DNA from: Haploplasma axanthum
Lineage (GTDB): Bacteria; Bacillota_I; Bacilli_A; Acholeplasmatales; Acholeplasmataceae
Direction: 5' to 3'
DNA: 64,000 nucleotides
Assembly (NCBI RefSeq): GCF_900660745.1
Contig: NZ_LR215048.1
Span: forward strand, 186,001 to 250,000
Below the pieces are notes generated by a model that saw nothing but the letters and a program-made list of their open reading frames with translations, did not search any database and was not told the origin of the DNA. The translations under genes were made by a program, and so were the position numbers. This document shows positions 54,965 through 63,665 of this stretch, piece by piece; position 1 is the first letter of the stretch, and every line of letters begins with the position of its first letter.

Positions 54965-55972
54965 ATGGAAGAAAAAATTAAAGTAAATATTCAAAGAAGC
55001 GTTTTTGAAATCTTAAATAAAGATATGGAGCTTTTTGGTTTCTATAAGAAAAATGGTTCATTAAATCAAAATCTTTTTTTCACAACCCTAATTTCAAATT
55101 ATTACAATGATTATAACGATAAAAAGAATCATACATTCAATTTAATTAGTGATCACTTAATTAAATCCAAAAAAATCACTGATAAAGATGTTTATTTTTT
55201 AGCACTTGAAATTACAGATAAAATTGATGAATATATTTTAGATTTAACCAATGAACGTTTTGATAAAAGTATTGCTATTAAACCAACAAAGAATACTCTA
55301 AAGGTTTTTAACTATATCAATGATTACTTAGTTCCTAATACGGGAATATCATCATTTTATCGAAGTTTATTTACATCTTATTCAAAATTACCTCAAAACG
55401 AGAGAGAAAAAATAATATTTAAGGACGAGTACGAATTGATTAGTAAAGCAATTAAAGAAAATAAAAAAATTTTCTTTACCCTACTTAAAAATAATGAAGT
55501 GTCCCCTTATAAACTTTCAAGTTCTAAAGAAGAACTTTTTAATTATTTATTAGCAGTTAATAACAATAAAATATTCACATATAGATTATCAAAAATAAAA
55601 AACATAACAATTTTAAATCAACCATCAGAAGTAACATTAAAACAAAAAAACTTATTAGATAGAATGATTGAACTTGGACCTCAATATCCGATTTATGAGG
55701 AAGAACTTGATGAAATCATTGTCAAATTAACTAGCAAAGGTGTTGAACTATATAAATCAATATATCTACATAGACCAAAATTGAGTAAAATAGAAAATGA
55801 TTTATATTATTTTAATTGTTCTTATGGGCAAATAATGCAATATTTTAGTAGATTTGGAAAACACGCGATTATTATTAGCCCAAAATCACTCAACGATAAT
55901 ATTTATAAATATTATAGCAGTGGATACTATGCTTATAAAAATTATATAACTGAAAAAAAACAACTACCTTAA
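54965..55972 (+). CDS. WYL-domain regulator with ribbon-helix-helix-like N-terminus
   Basis: 335 residues. The N-terminus (IKVNIQRSVFEILNKDMELF) looks like an RHH/CopG DNA-binding fold. The middle holds a WYL-like sensor (IFFTLLKNNEVSPYKLSSSKEELFNYLL, FTYRLSKIKNITIL) and the C-terminal extension YFNCSYGQIMQYFSRFGKHA matches WCX-type tails. WYL proteins sense nucleic-acid ligands and often control defence or stress genes. The start is at 54965 (AGAGGTG upstream). Confidence 0.78.
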   Translation: MEEKIKVNIQRSVFEILNKDMELFGFYKKNGSLNQNLFFTTLISNYYNDYNDKKNHTFNLISDHLIKSKKITDKDVYFLALEITDKIDEYILDLTNERFDKSIAIKPTKNTLKVFNYINDYLVPNTGISSFYRSLFTSYSKLPQNEREKIIFKDEYELISKAIKENKKIFFTLLKNNEVSPYKLSSSKEELFNYLLAVNNNKIFTYRLSKIKNITILNQPSEVTLKQKNLLDRMIELGPQYPIYEEELDEIIVKLTSKGVELYKSIYLHRPKLSKIENDLYYFNCSYGQIMQYFSRFGKHAIIISPKSLNDNIYKYYSSGYYAYKNYITEKKQLP

Positions 55973-55990
55973 TGTGGCAGTTATTTTTTA
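55962..55990 (+). terminator. Terminator after the WYL regulator
   Basis: AACTACC / GGCAGTT stem overlapping the stop codon and followed by ATTTTTT. Confidence 0.6.
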
Positions 55991-56017
55991 TTGAACGTTT
56001 ATTTCATTTACAATACT

Positions 56018-56647
56018 TTATTTTATTTCAAAAATAAATTCTAAATATTCACTTACTTCAATATTCTCCGGTTCAATACTCATTCTATATGATGACTTTG
56101 TATTAGCATCCATATTAAATCTAGTTGCTGATACAAATCCATATTCATTAGTTTTGTTATCGATCGCCAAAATGTTTCCTAAGCTAACGTTTGATGCTCT
56201 AGCTATCATGTTAGCTTTTTTTGTTGCATTTTTAGTAGCATCAATTAAAACTGCTTCAATAACACTATCAGTATCTTCAACTGTAAATTCAATATCAAAT
56301 CGAATTGTTGTGTTAAAACCTGAAACTATTTCTAAAATCTCGCCTAGTTTTCTATTATCTAAATCAAATTCAATTTTTAGTGCTTGTGTACATAAGAATC
56401 CTTTAACAATTCTTTCTTTATTATCATCACTATATTCAGCCCTCACATTATAATAAGTAGTTTTTATATCTTCTTTATTAATACCTCTTCTACTTATACC
56501 GTGAACTAAATCTTCAACAACAGAATTAGCATCATTAACTGCATCATCATATCTAACGCCTCTTGTTTCAACATTCATTGTAACAACAGTTCGATTAGGT
56601 TTAACAAATACTCTTCCTTTAGATCTTACTTTAATTACTCTTTCCAT
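56018..56647 (-). CDS. SIMPL-domain (DUF541) protein
   Basis: 209 residues without a signal peptide. SKGRVFVKPNRTVVTMNVET opens the DUF541/SIMPL fold, followed by the usual Ala-rich helix and TTYYNVRAEYSDD strand. C-terminal EPENIEVSEYLEFIFEIK matches the family's closing strand. Function of bacterial SIMPL proteins is poorly defined (linked to oxidative stress in some). A GAGGAA ribosome binding site precedes it. It is not evidently part of the defence operon. Confidence 0.85.
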   Translation of the reverse strand: MERVIKVRSKGRVFVKPNRTVVTMNVETRGVRYDDAVNDANSVVEDLVHGISRRGINKEDIKTTYYNVRAEYSDDNKERIVKGFLCTQALKIEFDLDNRKLGEILEIVSGFNTTIRFDIEFTVEDTDSVIEAVLIDATKNATKKANMIARASNVSLGNILAIDNKTNEYGFVSATRFNMDANTKSSYRMSIEPENIEVSEYLEFIFEIK

Positions 56648-56967
56648 AAATAAATCTTCCTCTTGATTACTTAATCATATTATACCAATATTTAGTTATT
56701 AAATCTATTTAACTTTTTAGCACTTTCTGTTATTTATACAAAAAAAGCAGAATAATCATTTTGATTATACCACCTTAATCTCGCATATATTATAAAACAC
56801 TATATTCAGTTTTCTTTCATTACTTTCTATATTTTCAGGCATTATTAACAACATTAAAACTATTTTTTGTTTCTCTATAATATCTGTTTTTATACGCATC
56901 CATAAAAGCATGTTGTTCTATAGAATAATGGGAAATGATATATTTAGTTTTGATATTTCTTTTATAG
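56648..56967. other. 320-base intergenic region with a short gene remnant
   Basis: Contains an open minus-strand stretch (about 56835-56972) encoding KTKYIISHYSIEQHAFMDAY and a further short tail, with no start codon or ribosome binding site at its beginning. Possibly the end of a decayed gene, or chance. A short inverted repeat ATAATCATTTTGATTAT lies near 56751. No gene is called. Confidence 0.4.
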
Positions 56968-57939
56968 TTATCTTAAAAAACTTTTTTCTCTACTTGTTAA
57001 TGGGTCATCATTTAAAACTTTATACAATAATCTTATTGCACTATGAGTAACTATTTTATTCGGGTCACTTGGTAAGTCAAATCCATATCCATCCAAATAG
57101 TCACGGCATATTGTTAATTGCTGTGCGGGAATTTGATTACTATCCAAATCTATTAAATGGGGATACTTTGATAATTTGCTTCCTATCGGAAATATCATAT
57201 ATCTAACACCTCTAAATTCAAAAACTTTACTTTCATATTCTTTTTCAATTTGCTGTTTATTTGTTACTTCTGTTTTAGCATTGGTTTTTTTAATTTCTAC
57301 ACTTAAATTGTTTTTCAAATATTCAAGAACATCTTCTTTATATTCTTGTTCTAATCCTTTAACAAATATTTTGTTAATTAATTCATTACTGCCATTTAAT
57401 TCTTTTTCTATCTGTTTAGCTTCAATTTGTGATATTTCTTTCTTCAAATATTTCACTGAGAATTCCTCCAACTTTTTATTATCAATTGTATTTTTATCAA
57501 TAATACTAAATAATTCGACACCCACCATATTACCTTTTTCTATATCAATTGATACTACTTTAACTGGATCGATTTCATTGTATGCATCATCATCATAGAA
57601 AAATTCTATTTTATTACCAATAAAAATTCCATATTTCAATTTTAACTGTCTCATATATGATTTTAGTTGTTGTGTAATTCGAACTGTATTTTGTTTTGTT
57701 ACTTTCTTTAGTTCTATCACAATTATGTTTTTATTATCTTTTTTTAATATTACATCTGGTATTAATCGATTATTTGCACCAATAGGTATTTCCATTCTAG
57801 AAACAATTTCACCATTTAACTTAGACCAATTTAATAATTCAGATAAAACATTTTCTATTAATTGTTGAACTACATTTTCATTCGTTTTGCTTGTTTTTAA
57901 TTTATCTATCTCATCACAAAACTTATTCCATTTTTCCAC
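56968..57939 (-). CDS. PD-(D/E)xK protein with HsdR-like N-terminal domain
   Basis: 323 residues. The N-terminal half resembles the type I restriction HSDR_N domain: a helical lead, then IPDVILKK (Asp62) and IIVIELKK (Glu76, Lys78), the PD-(D/E)xK nuclease signature. The C-terminal half (FRGVRYMIFPIGSKL) is unassigned. There is no helicase domain, so it is a stand-alone nuclease or DNA-end-binding module. Last gene on the defence strand, 79 bases after the PLD-like gene. Confidence 0.75.
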   Translation of the reverse strand: MEKWNKFCDEIDKLKTSKTNENVVQQLIENVLSELLNWSKLNGEIVSRMEIPIGANNRLIPDVILKKDNKNIIVIELKKVTKQNTVRITQQLKSYMRQLKLKYGIFIGNKIEFFYDDDAYNEIDPVKVVSIDIEKGNMVGVELFSIIDKNTIDNKKLEEFSVKYLKKEISQIEAKQIEKELNGSNELINKIFVKGLEQEYKEDVLEYLKNNLSVEIKKTNAKTEVTNKQQIEKEYESKVFEFRGVRYMIFPIGSKLSKYPHLIDLDSNQIPAQQLTICRDYLDGYGFDLPSDPNKIVTHSAIRLLYKVLNDDPLTSREKSFLR

Positions 57940-58018
57940 GTAATCACCTTATTTATAATCATTTGCTTCTATTATATCATTAAATAAATGTTAACTGCAC
58001 AGAACATATTTGGTTAAT

Positions 58019-58804
58019 TTATTTATTCTTCCAATTCTTTTTATAAGTTCCATTATCATCTATAAATTCAATAAATCCTAAGTTTCTTAAATTTTGTAAT
58101 ATCTGTCTTATCTTATCCTTTATAAAATTGTTAGTAGGATAACTTTTTTTGAATTCTTCTTCGTATTCATATATATCACTAAGTACAAATGTTTCTTTTA
58201 GTATATTCTTATCTATAGCCTCAAACACAATATAATTCCATCCACGAAGTGTATTTTTTAACGATAAGATATCATTAGCTTTTAATTCTAACTTTTGATT
58301 AACAACTTCGACATTATTATTCTTAAGTGTTTGAACATTCTTACTTATATTCACAACATCTTTATTAACTAAACTTTTAGAATCTTTATCTTTTATTATA
58401 TTTCTATAATCTAATACAACTTCTTTTATTATTTTTTCTTCATTAGTTAAAATACCATACTCATAATTAGTATTTAATCCTTCTTTAGTTAGTGAACTTG
58501 AAGTTATCCAAACTATTTCATCATCAAAAACATAAAATCTTGCATTAAAGTTTTTATAATTATAGATTTCATTTTTTTCATTAATCATTTTATTGTATAA
58601 ACTAATCATGTTTTCTTTTTCAAGAAATGACGCAATATTTAATGATGTAATTAACGTAACTTTAACATCTTTGTTCTTATATAGTAAAATATCACTTATA
58701 ATATCATCATCTAAGTCTGGTGTACATAAAACAATATTTTTACTAGCAATCTCAACTTGATTGACTAAAAAATCATATGATGGATTTCTTATAAGTTCAA
58801 TCAT
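58019..58804 (-). CDS. Degenerate PLD-like protein with DpnI_C-like winged helix
   Basis: 261 residues. The N-terminal half has the phospholipase D-like fold pattern (NARFYVFDDEIVWITSSSLT, then GLNTNYEYGIL), but the usual HxK is replaced by NxR (Asn87, Arg89), so the classical catalytic His is missing. From about residue 176 the sequence (LRGWNYIVFEAI, LSDIYEYEEEFKKSYPTNNF, KDKIRQILQNLRNLGFIEFI) closely follows the C-terminal winged helix of DpnI, which reads methylated GATC. It overlaps the AIPR gene by 8 bases. Likely a reader or adaptor rather than a nuclease. Confidence 0.78.
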   Translation of the reverse strand: MIELIRNPSYDFLVNQVEIASKNIVLCTPDLDDDIISDILLYKNKDVKVTLITSLNIASFLEKENMISLYNKMINEKNEIYNYKNFNARFYVFDDEIVWITSSSLTKEGLNTNYEYGILTNEEKIIKEVVLDYRNIIKDKDSKSLVNKDVVNISKNVQTLKNNNVEVVNQKLELKANDILSLKNTLRGWNYIVFEAIDKNILKETFVLSDIYEYEEEFKKSYPTNNFIKDKIRQILQNLRNLGFIEFIDDNGTYKKNWKNK

Positions 58805-60581
58805 TTATGAACACCTTACTTATTAAATCTTGAAGTTCTTTATTTGCCATCAATATATAAATGTGCGGAACAATGTGCTTATAATAATTCGCATCAAGTT
58901 TTGTGAAGTTACTTGGGACAACAATATCACCATTCTGCTCACTTACTTCTTTATGCACTTCATATCTGCTCGCTATTCTTGTTAACAAAATATCATATAT
59001 ACTGAATATATATCGCTCTTCATCTTGCTCCTTATTAACAAATAGTCTATCAATTTTACTTAAAGGTTTTAATAATTGCTTTCTTCTATCTTCATTATCC
59101 CATAAATCTTTAGTATTAAAATCAATAACTCTCCTTTGGATTGCTATTGCCAATACTAATGAGGATATTACAAAATAAAAACCATTGTTCATAATACCGT
59201 ATTTCATTTCATCAACTGAAAATTCGCTTTTTCTTTGTTTTTGATAAGCTTTATAATATTTCTCAAGAATTAACAAGTCTTTTACAACTTCTGCTTTTGT
59301 TTCCTGCGAGAAGATATTGTAATACAATCCTTCCGAATAAAGTTTATTAGTGTTTGATCTTGCAGTACCAGGAATTTGAAGTATTGATGTTGCTAAGAGC
59401 TTTGTAACTTGATCTATTTTAGCGTATAAAAATTTTTTATATTTATCAGCTCGTTTTTCACCGCGTTTTAATTCATAATAAACACCGATCAAACTTAGTT
59501 TAGACTTTAATTCTATTTGTTCTTTTTTATTTGACATTAAATCTTTCGCTTTAATAGCTTTTTGTGAGTTTGATGCTCTTGCAACTTTAGATGCAAAATC
59601 ATCTCCTTCCCTAAATACTTTCATTCCTGTTTTAATAATCTTTACTGGAACATAGATATCTAAATTTCTTACTAGATTACCATTTAATCCAATTAAAGAA
59701 GTTGTTTGTCCACCATTAATTATAGAAAAATTTGTAAGTTTAATCTCTTTTCCTGATATATCTAAGTCATCAGCCATTATTATTAATCCATTATTATAAA
59801 ACCAAAAGTTTTCCGGTTCATCTTTTAATGTTTCTTTTATTCCTTTATCAACATTCTTATCTTTTATATAATATCTTAAATTTTGAGCAAAAAGACCTTT
59901 ATCTTTAAAATTATTATATAAGTCTAGAATTGATTTTGCATTAACATTTGCAATTATTGATTCTTCATATTCTAAATAGTTGTCAGTCTTATCAATTGAA
60001 AGTTTAGCATTAGGTACAGACATATTACCACTTTCTACTAGATTAACGGTTTCAAGAACATCTTGTCCAAAATGAATGACAACTTCATACTCGAGTTTTA
60101 AATCATTTACTCTTTTATTAAATGAATTATATTCTACTTTTGTTTTTGTCTCATAACTTGTAAAATAATGAATAACAACTTTACCATCATTTTGAATTTG
60201 ATCCATCGCAAGCGATAGTTTGCTTTGAACATTTCTGTTTAAATGTTCAAACTCATTTTTTTTAAAATCTACTAACGTTGAATTAATCTTTGTTACATCA
60301 CCAATTAACATATCAGCTGTTAATTTAGATGTTTTATAAAGTTTAGATTGAATTATTATTACATCGTTTTCATCACTGTTAGGATCATTAAATACAGCAT
60401 CAATTCCTCCATCATTAGCTCCATCAACCACATACTCTTCTGCTTCACTTGGTGCAAAACTTGCTTCATAGAAAAAATACTTCATACAAAATAATGTAAA
60501 TATTTTTTCTTCACTCCAATTAGCCGATGAATAGTTCTCACTTTTAAATTGTTCTAAAAGCTTTTTTAAATCTTTATTCAT
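58797..60581 (-). CDS. AIPR-family phage-resistance protein
   Basis: 594 residues. The AIPR (abortive infection phage resistance) core is seen in NFWFYNNGLIIMADDL, LTNFSIINGGQTTSLIG and FASKVARASNSQKAIKAKDL; this is the same block found in abortive-infection proteins and some nuclease-like AIPR members. An N-terminal domain of about 200 residues carries DGGIDAVFNDPNSDENDVIIIQSKL, a possible D-x(n)-QxK nuclease-like motif. The start is at 60581 (GGAGGG 7 bases upstream). It has its own promoter at 60615-60643 and overlaps the PLD-like gene. Confidence 0.88.
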   Translation of the reverse strand: MNKDLKKLLEQFKSENYSSANWSEEKIFTLFCMKYFFYEASFAPSEAEEYVVDGANDGGIDAVFNDPNSDENDVIIIQSKLYKTSKLTADMLIGDVTKINSTLVDFKKNEFEHLNRNVQSKLSLAMDQIQNDGKVVIHYFTSYETKTKVEYNSFNKRVNDLKLEYEVVIHFGQDVLETVNLVESGNMSVPNAKLSIDKTDNYLEYEESIIANVNAKSILDLYNNFKDKGLFAQNLRYYIKDKNVDKGIKETLKDEPENFWFYNNGLIIMADDLDISGKEIKLTNFSIINGGQTTSLIGLNGNLVRNLDIYVPVKIIKTGMKVFREGDDFASKVARASNSQKAIKAKDLMSNKKEQIELKSKLSLIGVYYELKRGEKRADKYKKFLYAKIDQVTKLLATSILQIPGTARSNTNKLYSEGLYYNIFSQETKAEVVKDLLILEKYYKAYQKQRKSEFSVDEMKYGIMNNGFYFVISSLVLAIAIQRRVIDFNTKDLWDNEDRRKQLLKPLSKIDRLFVNKEQDEERYIFSIYDILLTRIASRYEVHKEVSEQNGDIVVPSNFTKLDANYYKHIVPHIYILMANKELQDLISKVFIND

Positions 60582-60614
60582 ATAATATCCCTCCAAAAAA
60601 ACATCCTTTATTTA

Positions 60615-60643
60615 ATTAGATCATTTTTTGGATCATATGTCAA
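60615..60643 (-). promoter_or_regulatory. Promoter of the AIPR module with two GATC sites
   Basis: Minus strand TTGACA (60638-60643), 17 bases, TCTAAT (60615-60620): a near-consensus sigma-A promoter 34 bases upstream of the AIPR start. GATC occurs at 60619-60622, touching the -10, and again at 60631-60634 in the spacer. GATC is the expected target of the adjacent DpnM methylase, so promoter activity may respond to methylation state. Confidence 0.7.
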
Positions 60644-60679
60644 ATTATTATTAATTTTAATAAAAAAAGCCAGTATTTA

Positions 60680-60940
60680 TCATACTAAGCTATCTTCATT
60701 TAATATATTCTCAATAATCTCATCTAGAATATCTGCACTGTCACTTTCGATATATCGTTCATACACAGCAGAAATCATATTATCAAAATGTTCTTCTGTA
60801 ATACTATCTATATTACCAATATTATTTTCATAATAACTAATAAATTTATAGGCAATATTAATATGTGTAATATATAGATTTTCATTATCAAGTTTTTCGA
60901 TTATTTTTTTTGTGTATTGTAATAAACTAAATTTTTCCAT
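60680..60940 (-). CDS. Small acidic protein, 86 aa, between DpnII and AIPR genes
   Basis: Mostly helical and acidic (FSLLQYTKKIIEKLDNENLY; ADILDEIIENILNED), no recognised family. 40 bases after the DpnII nuclease gene and ahead of the AIPR promoter. Could be an inhibitor, an antitoxin-like partner or a regulator. Too short to classify. Confidence 0.65.
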   Translation of the reverse strand: MEKFSLLQYTKKIIEKLDNENLYITHINIAYKFISYYENNIGNIDSITEEHFDNMISAVYERYIESDSADILDEIIENILNEDSLV

Positions 60941-60980
60941 AACATTACCTCATAAATATTATACACAAAATAATGCTATT

Positions 60981-61841
60981 TTACTTATTTAATATTAATT
61001 CTTCTAGTAATCCGTTTTCTAGGTCACTAACATTAAAGACATATTCTATTTTATTATATGCATCTTTTAGATTATTCTTTGTTTTTAACCATCCAAGTCC
61101 ATCGGTGATCCAAACAAATGTTACATTAGGAACATTCTTTAAATCTTCAGCAAGTTTTATATAACTTCTTGATGTTTCGTTCAGTTTAGATCCTGATGTA
61201 CGATAAAAGTTTGTTTCTATGAGGAATAAGTGATTATTCTTACTCTTTAGAACAAAATCAAATCTCTTATTTCCGGTATATTCAAAGTACTTCTCATCAA
61301 TTTCAATACCTAAATCAGTTTTTATTTTACTTTGTGTTGCTTCTTTAGACCAAGCTGTATCATTTATTCCACTAACAAACTTCTCTACTAACATACCCAT
61401 TGCTGTTCCACTTCTATTTTTTCTTCCATTAGTATCAAGACCTACTTCAATACCTGTAACATAATCAACAAAATTTTTAATTCTCAGATCTCTAAACAAT
61501 TCTATAAGTCTAGTCTTATATATAAATTCAAGATAATAATTCTTATCCATATTTTCTTTGAAGTCATATGAAACTATTACATTATTATCTAGAATATCAA
61601 GTTTGTTTTCTCTTACTGCAAGCAAAATTGGTAATACACTTACAACATCAGGATTCTTATCCAGCATTTTTTTAAATTCTTCATCAAAGCTTTTTTGTCC
61701 TATCAAATGATTTAAAATATTCAAATTGTATTTAACATCTTTTACTTCTTTAAATACTTTATCAAAATTAACATAATAGTCATATGATGTTATAGTACTT
61801 TTTAATTCACTTATTAATTTATCAAAACTTCTATTATTCAT
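60981..61841 (-). CDS. dpnB: DpnII/MboI-type restriction endonuclease (GATC)
   Basis: 286 residues. Family hallmarks: NLNILNHLIGQKSFDEEF, VLPILLAVRENKL, GVEVGLDTNGRKNRSG-type block (here IEVGLDTNGRKNRSGTAMG), and KRFDFVLKSKNNHLFLIETN with the PD-(D/E)xK-like catalytic acids. Cleaves unmethylated GATC before the G by family knowledge. It overlaps the upstream methylase gene by 8 bases. Third gene of the DpnII operon. Confidence 0.94.
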   Translation of the reverse strand: MNNRSFDKLISELKSTITSYDYYVNFDKVFKEVKDVKYNLNILNHLIGQKSFDEEFKKMLDKNPDVVSVLPILLAVRENKLDILDNNVIVSYDFKENMDKNYYLEFIYKTRLIELFRDLRIKNFVDYVTGIEVGLDTNGRKNRSGTAMGMLVEKFVSGINDTAWSKEATQSKIKTDLGIEIDEKYFEYTGNKRFDFVLKSKNNHLFLIETNFYRTSGSKLNETSRSYIKLAEDLKNVPNVTFVWITDGLGWLKTKNNLKDAYNKIEYVFNVSDLENGLLEELILNK

Positions 61842-62604
61842 TATTACTTATTCCCTTCTCATATCTTCTTATCGTTAAATCTAGGTATTCACTTTCTAGC
61901 TCTATACCTATATATTTCCTATTCAATTTACTTGCTGCTATGCCTGTTGTTCCACTACCATTAAAAGGATCTAATATAAGATCATTTTCCTTTGTTGATG
62001 CTAGTATAATTCTTTCTAGTAATGCAAGTGGTTTTTGTGTTGGATGTTTTCCTTCTTTTTTCTCACTAGGTTTAGTTAATCCAAAATCCCAAACATCTTT
62101 CATCTGTTTATTATTATTAATAGTTTTCATTAAATCATAATTAAAATAATTCTTAAAACCTTTTTTTCTAGCCCAAAGAACAGTTTCAGTCGAATGAGTA
62201 AATGCTTTTTTAGCAAGGTGTGGTGGAGGATTTAACTTTCTCCATGTGATATTATTAATAACCTCAAATCCTTCAAGTTCTAATGCAACACCAACTATAT
62301 AAATATTATGAAACGTTCCAGATATCCAAATAGTTCCAGTATCTTTAAGTACACTTTCACATAACTTTATCCATCTTCTATTGAACTTTAGTTTTTCATT
62401 TGTAGTCATTAAAGTAGAATCCCATTTTCCTTTATTAACAGAAACCATTTTCCCACTGTTACAAGTTATTCCATTATTAGATAGAAAATAAGGTGGATCA
62501 GCAAATATCATATCAACTGATTTCTTTTTTATCTTTTTTAATATTTCAAATGAATCACCATTATAAAGAACAAAGTTTTCTTTTGAATAATACTTATTAG
62601 TCAT
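61834..62604 (-). CDS. dpnA: DpnA-type adenine-N6 DNA methyltransferase
   Basis: 256 residues in the beta-class order: DPPY near residue 37 (DMIFADPPYFLSNNG) comes before the AdoMet-binding FxGxG-like block DPFNGSGTTGIAA near residue 218. SGKMVSVNKGKWD is characteristic of DpnA, which methylates GATC also on single-stranded DNA. Overlaps dpnM and dpnB by 8 bases each. Confidence 0.93.
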   Translation of the reverse strand: MTNKYYSKENFVLYNGDSFEILKKIKKKSVDMIFADPPYFLSNNGITCNSGKMVSVNKGKWDSTLMTTNEKLKFNRRWIKLCESVLKDTGTIWISGTFHNIYIVGVALELEGFEVINNITWRKLNPPPHLAKKAFTHSTETVLWARKKGFKNYFNYDLMKTINNNKQMKDVWDFGLTKPSEKKEGKHPTQKPLALLERIILASTKENDLILDPFNGSGTTGIAASKLNRKYIGIELESEYLDLTIRRYEKGISNNE

Positions 62605-63424
62605 AATTAGTTATAATAACCTCTAACACATCACCTCGACCGTTAGAATTAGAATTAACAAGTCTTTTAGCAGATACGACTTTAATCTTATAGTCTTTAT
62701 ATAATTCCTTTATAAACTCAGTATAATGATTACTAAGCATTACTTTTACTCCAAGTTTGCTAAGAATTTCAAATGTATTAAAAAGCCTTATTTGATCTTC
62801 TCTTGTAAAACTATCTTTTGTGTACGATGTAAACGACTCTTTATTATCTAAGTTATCATAAGGCGGATCAAAATATACGAAATCACCTTTTTTTGCTTCA
62901 CTAACGGCTTCTTCAAAATCAACATTTACAATTTTTATATCATTATTACAAAAGAATTTGTTTACTTCATCTATATTTTCTTTTGAATATAAATTAACTT
63001 TTTCTTTTTGGCCAAAAGGAACATTGTAGTAACCTTTACTATTAACTCTATATAATCCGTTATACCCCGCTTTATTAAGATAAATGATTCTGGCTGCCTT
63101 CTCATGTTTAGGAAGTAGTTTATAATCATCACTTCTATCTAGTTCTCTAATACTATAATAATATTCTTTTGAATGATTAAACTGATGCTCATCAAGTTTG
63201 CTAATAAGTTTTACATATTCGTTCTTATTACTTAATACTTTATAAACATTAACAAGTTCACTATTCATGTCATTAATAACTGCTCTTTTAGGTTCAATAT
63301 CAAATAATAAAGCGCCACCGCCAATAAAAGGCTCGTAGTAGCAATCATACTCTTTAGGCATTAGTTCTTTTATTTTGTTAAGTAACTGCCTTTTTCCCCC
63401 AACCCATTTTAATACTGGATTCAT
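62597..63424 (-). CDS. dpnM: Dam-family adenine methyltransferase (GATC), DpnM type
   Basis: 275 residues. Alpha-class order: LKWVGGKRQLLNKIKELMP and PFIGGGALLFDI (AdoMet site) at the N-terminus, DPPY (VYFDPPYDNL) near residue 190, and C-terminal LVNSNSNGRGDVLEVIITNY. Methylates adenine in GATC and protects the host from DpnII. First gene of the operon. Confidence 0.95.
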   Translation of the reverse strand: MNPVLKWVGGKRQLLNKIKELMPKEYDCYYEPFIGGGALLFDIEPKRAVINDMNSELVNVYKVLSNKNEYVKLISKLDEHQFNHSKEYYYSIRELDRSDDYKLLPKHEKAARIIYLNKAGYNGLYRVNSKGYYNVPFGQKEKVNLYSKENIDEVNKFFCNNDIKIVNVDFEEAVSEAKKGDFVYFDPPYDNLDNKESFTSYTKDSFTREDQIRLFNTFEILSKLGVKVMLSNHYTEFIKELYKDYKIKVVSAKRLVNSNSNGRGDVLEVIITNYD

Positions 63425-63453
63425 ATTTCACTCTTTCTGTTTTAAGAGATTCC

Positions 63454-63473
63454 TTTAAGGTACACCTTTTAAG
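63454..63473. repeat. Inverted palindromic site 1
   Basis: AAGGTACACCTTTTAA with central AC. The right arm ACCTTTTAA and the following ACT match site 2 in reverse. 30 bases upstream of dpnM. Confidence 0.65.
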
Positions 63474-63526
63474 ACTTCTATTTTTAAAGTAAAGTATTTA
63501 GAAACTTCTTTTAATTTTATATAAAC

Positions 63527-63555
63527 TTGATAAATTATTAAAAAAGTGATAGGAT
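63527..63555 (+). promoter_or_regulatory. Possible promoter between the two palindromes
   Basis: TTGATA, 17 bases, TAGGAT on the plus strand, pointing to the recombinase gene. The -10 is poor. A GATC overlaps it (63553-63556). If the segment inverted, it would point to dpnM. Confidence 0.35.
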
Positions 63556-63576
63556 CAGCATATATATTATTGAGTT

Positions 63577-63596
63577 TTAAAAGGTGTACCTTTTAA
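63577..63596. repeat. Inverted palindromic site 2
   Basis: TTAAAAGGT-GT-ACCTTTTAA, a perfect 20-bp palindrome except for its central GT dinucleotide. It is inverted relative to site 1 (central AC), with about 100 bases between. Palindromes with an asymmetric 2-base core are what serine recombinases use. Confidence 0.7.
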
Positions 63597-63665
63597 GAAA
63601 ATATCTACGTTTGATATATATTAGTGTTAAAATAAATCTTGCATTTTACATACAGGAGGATTTTT

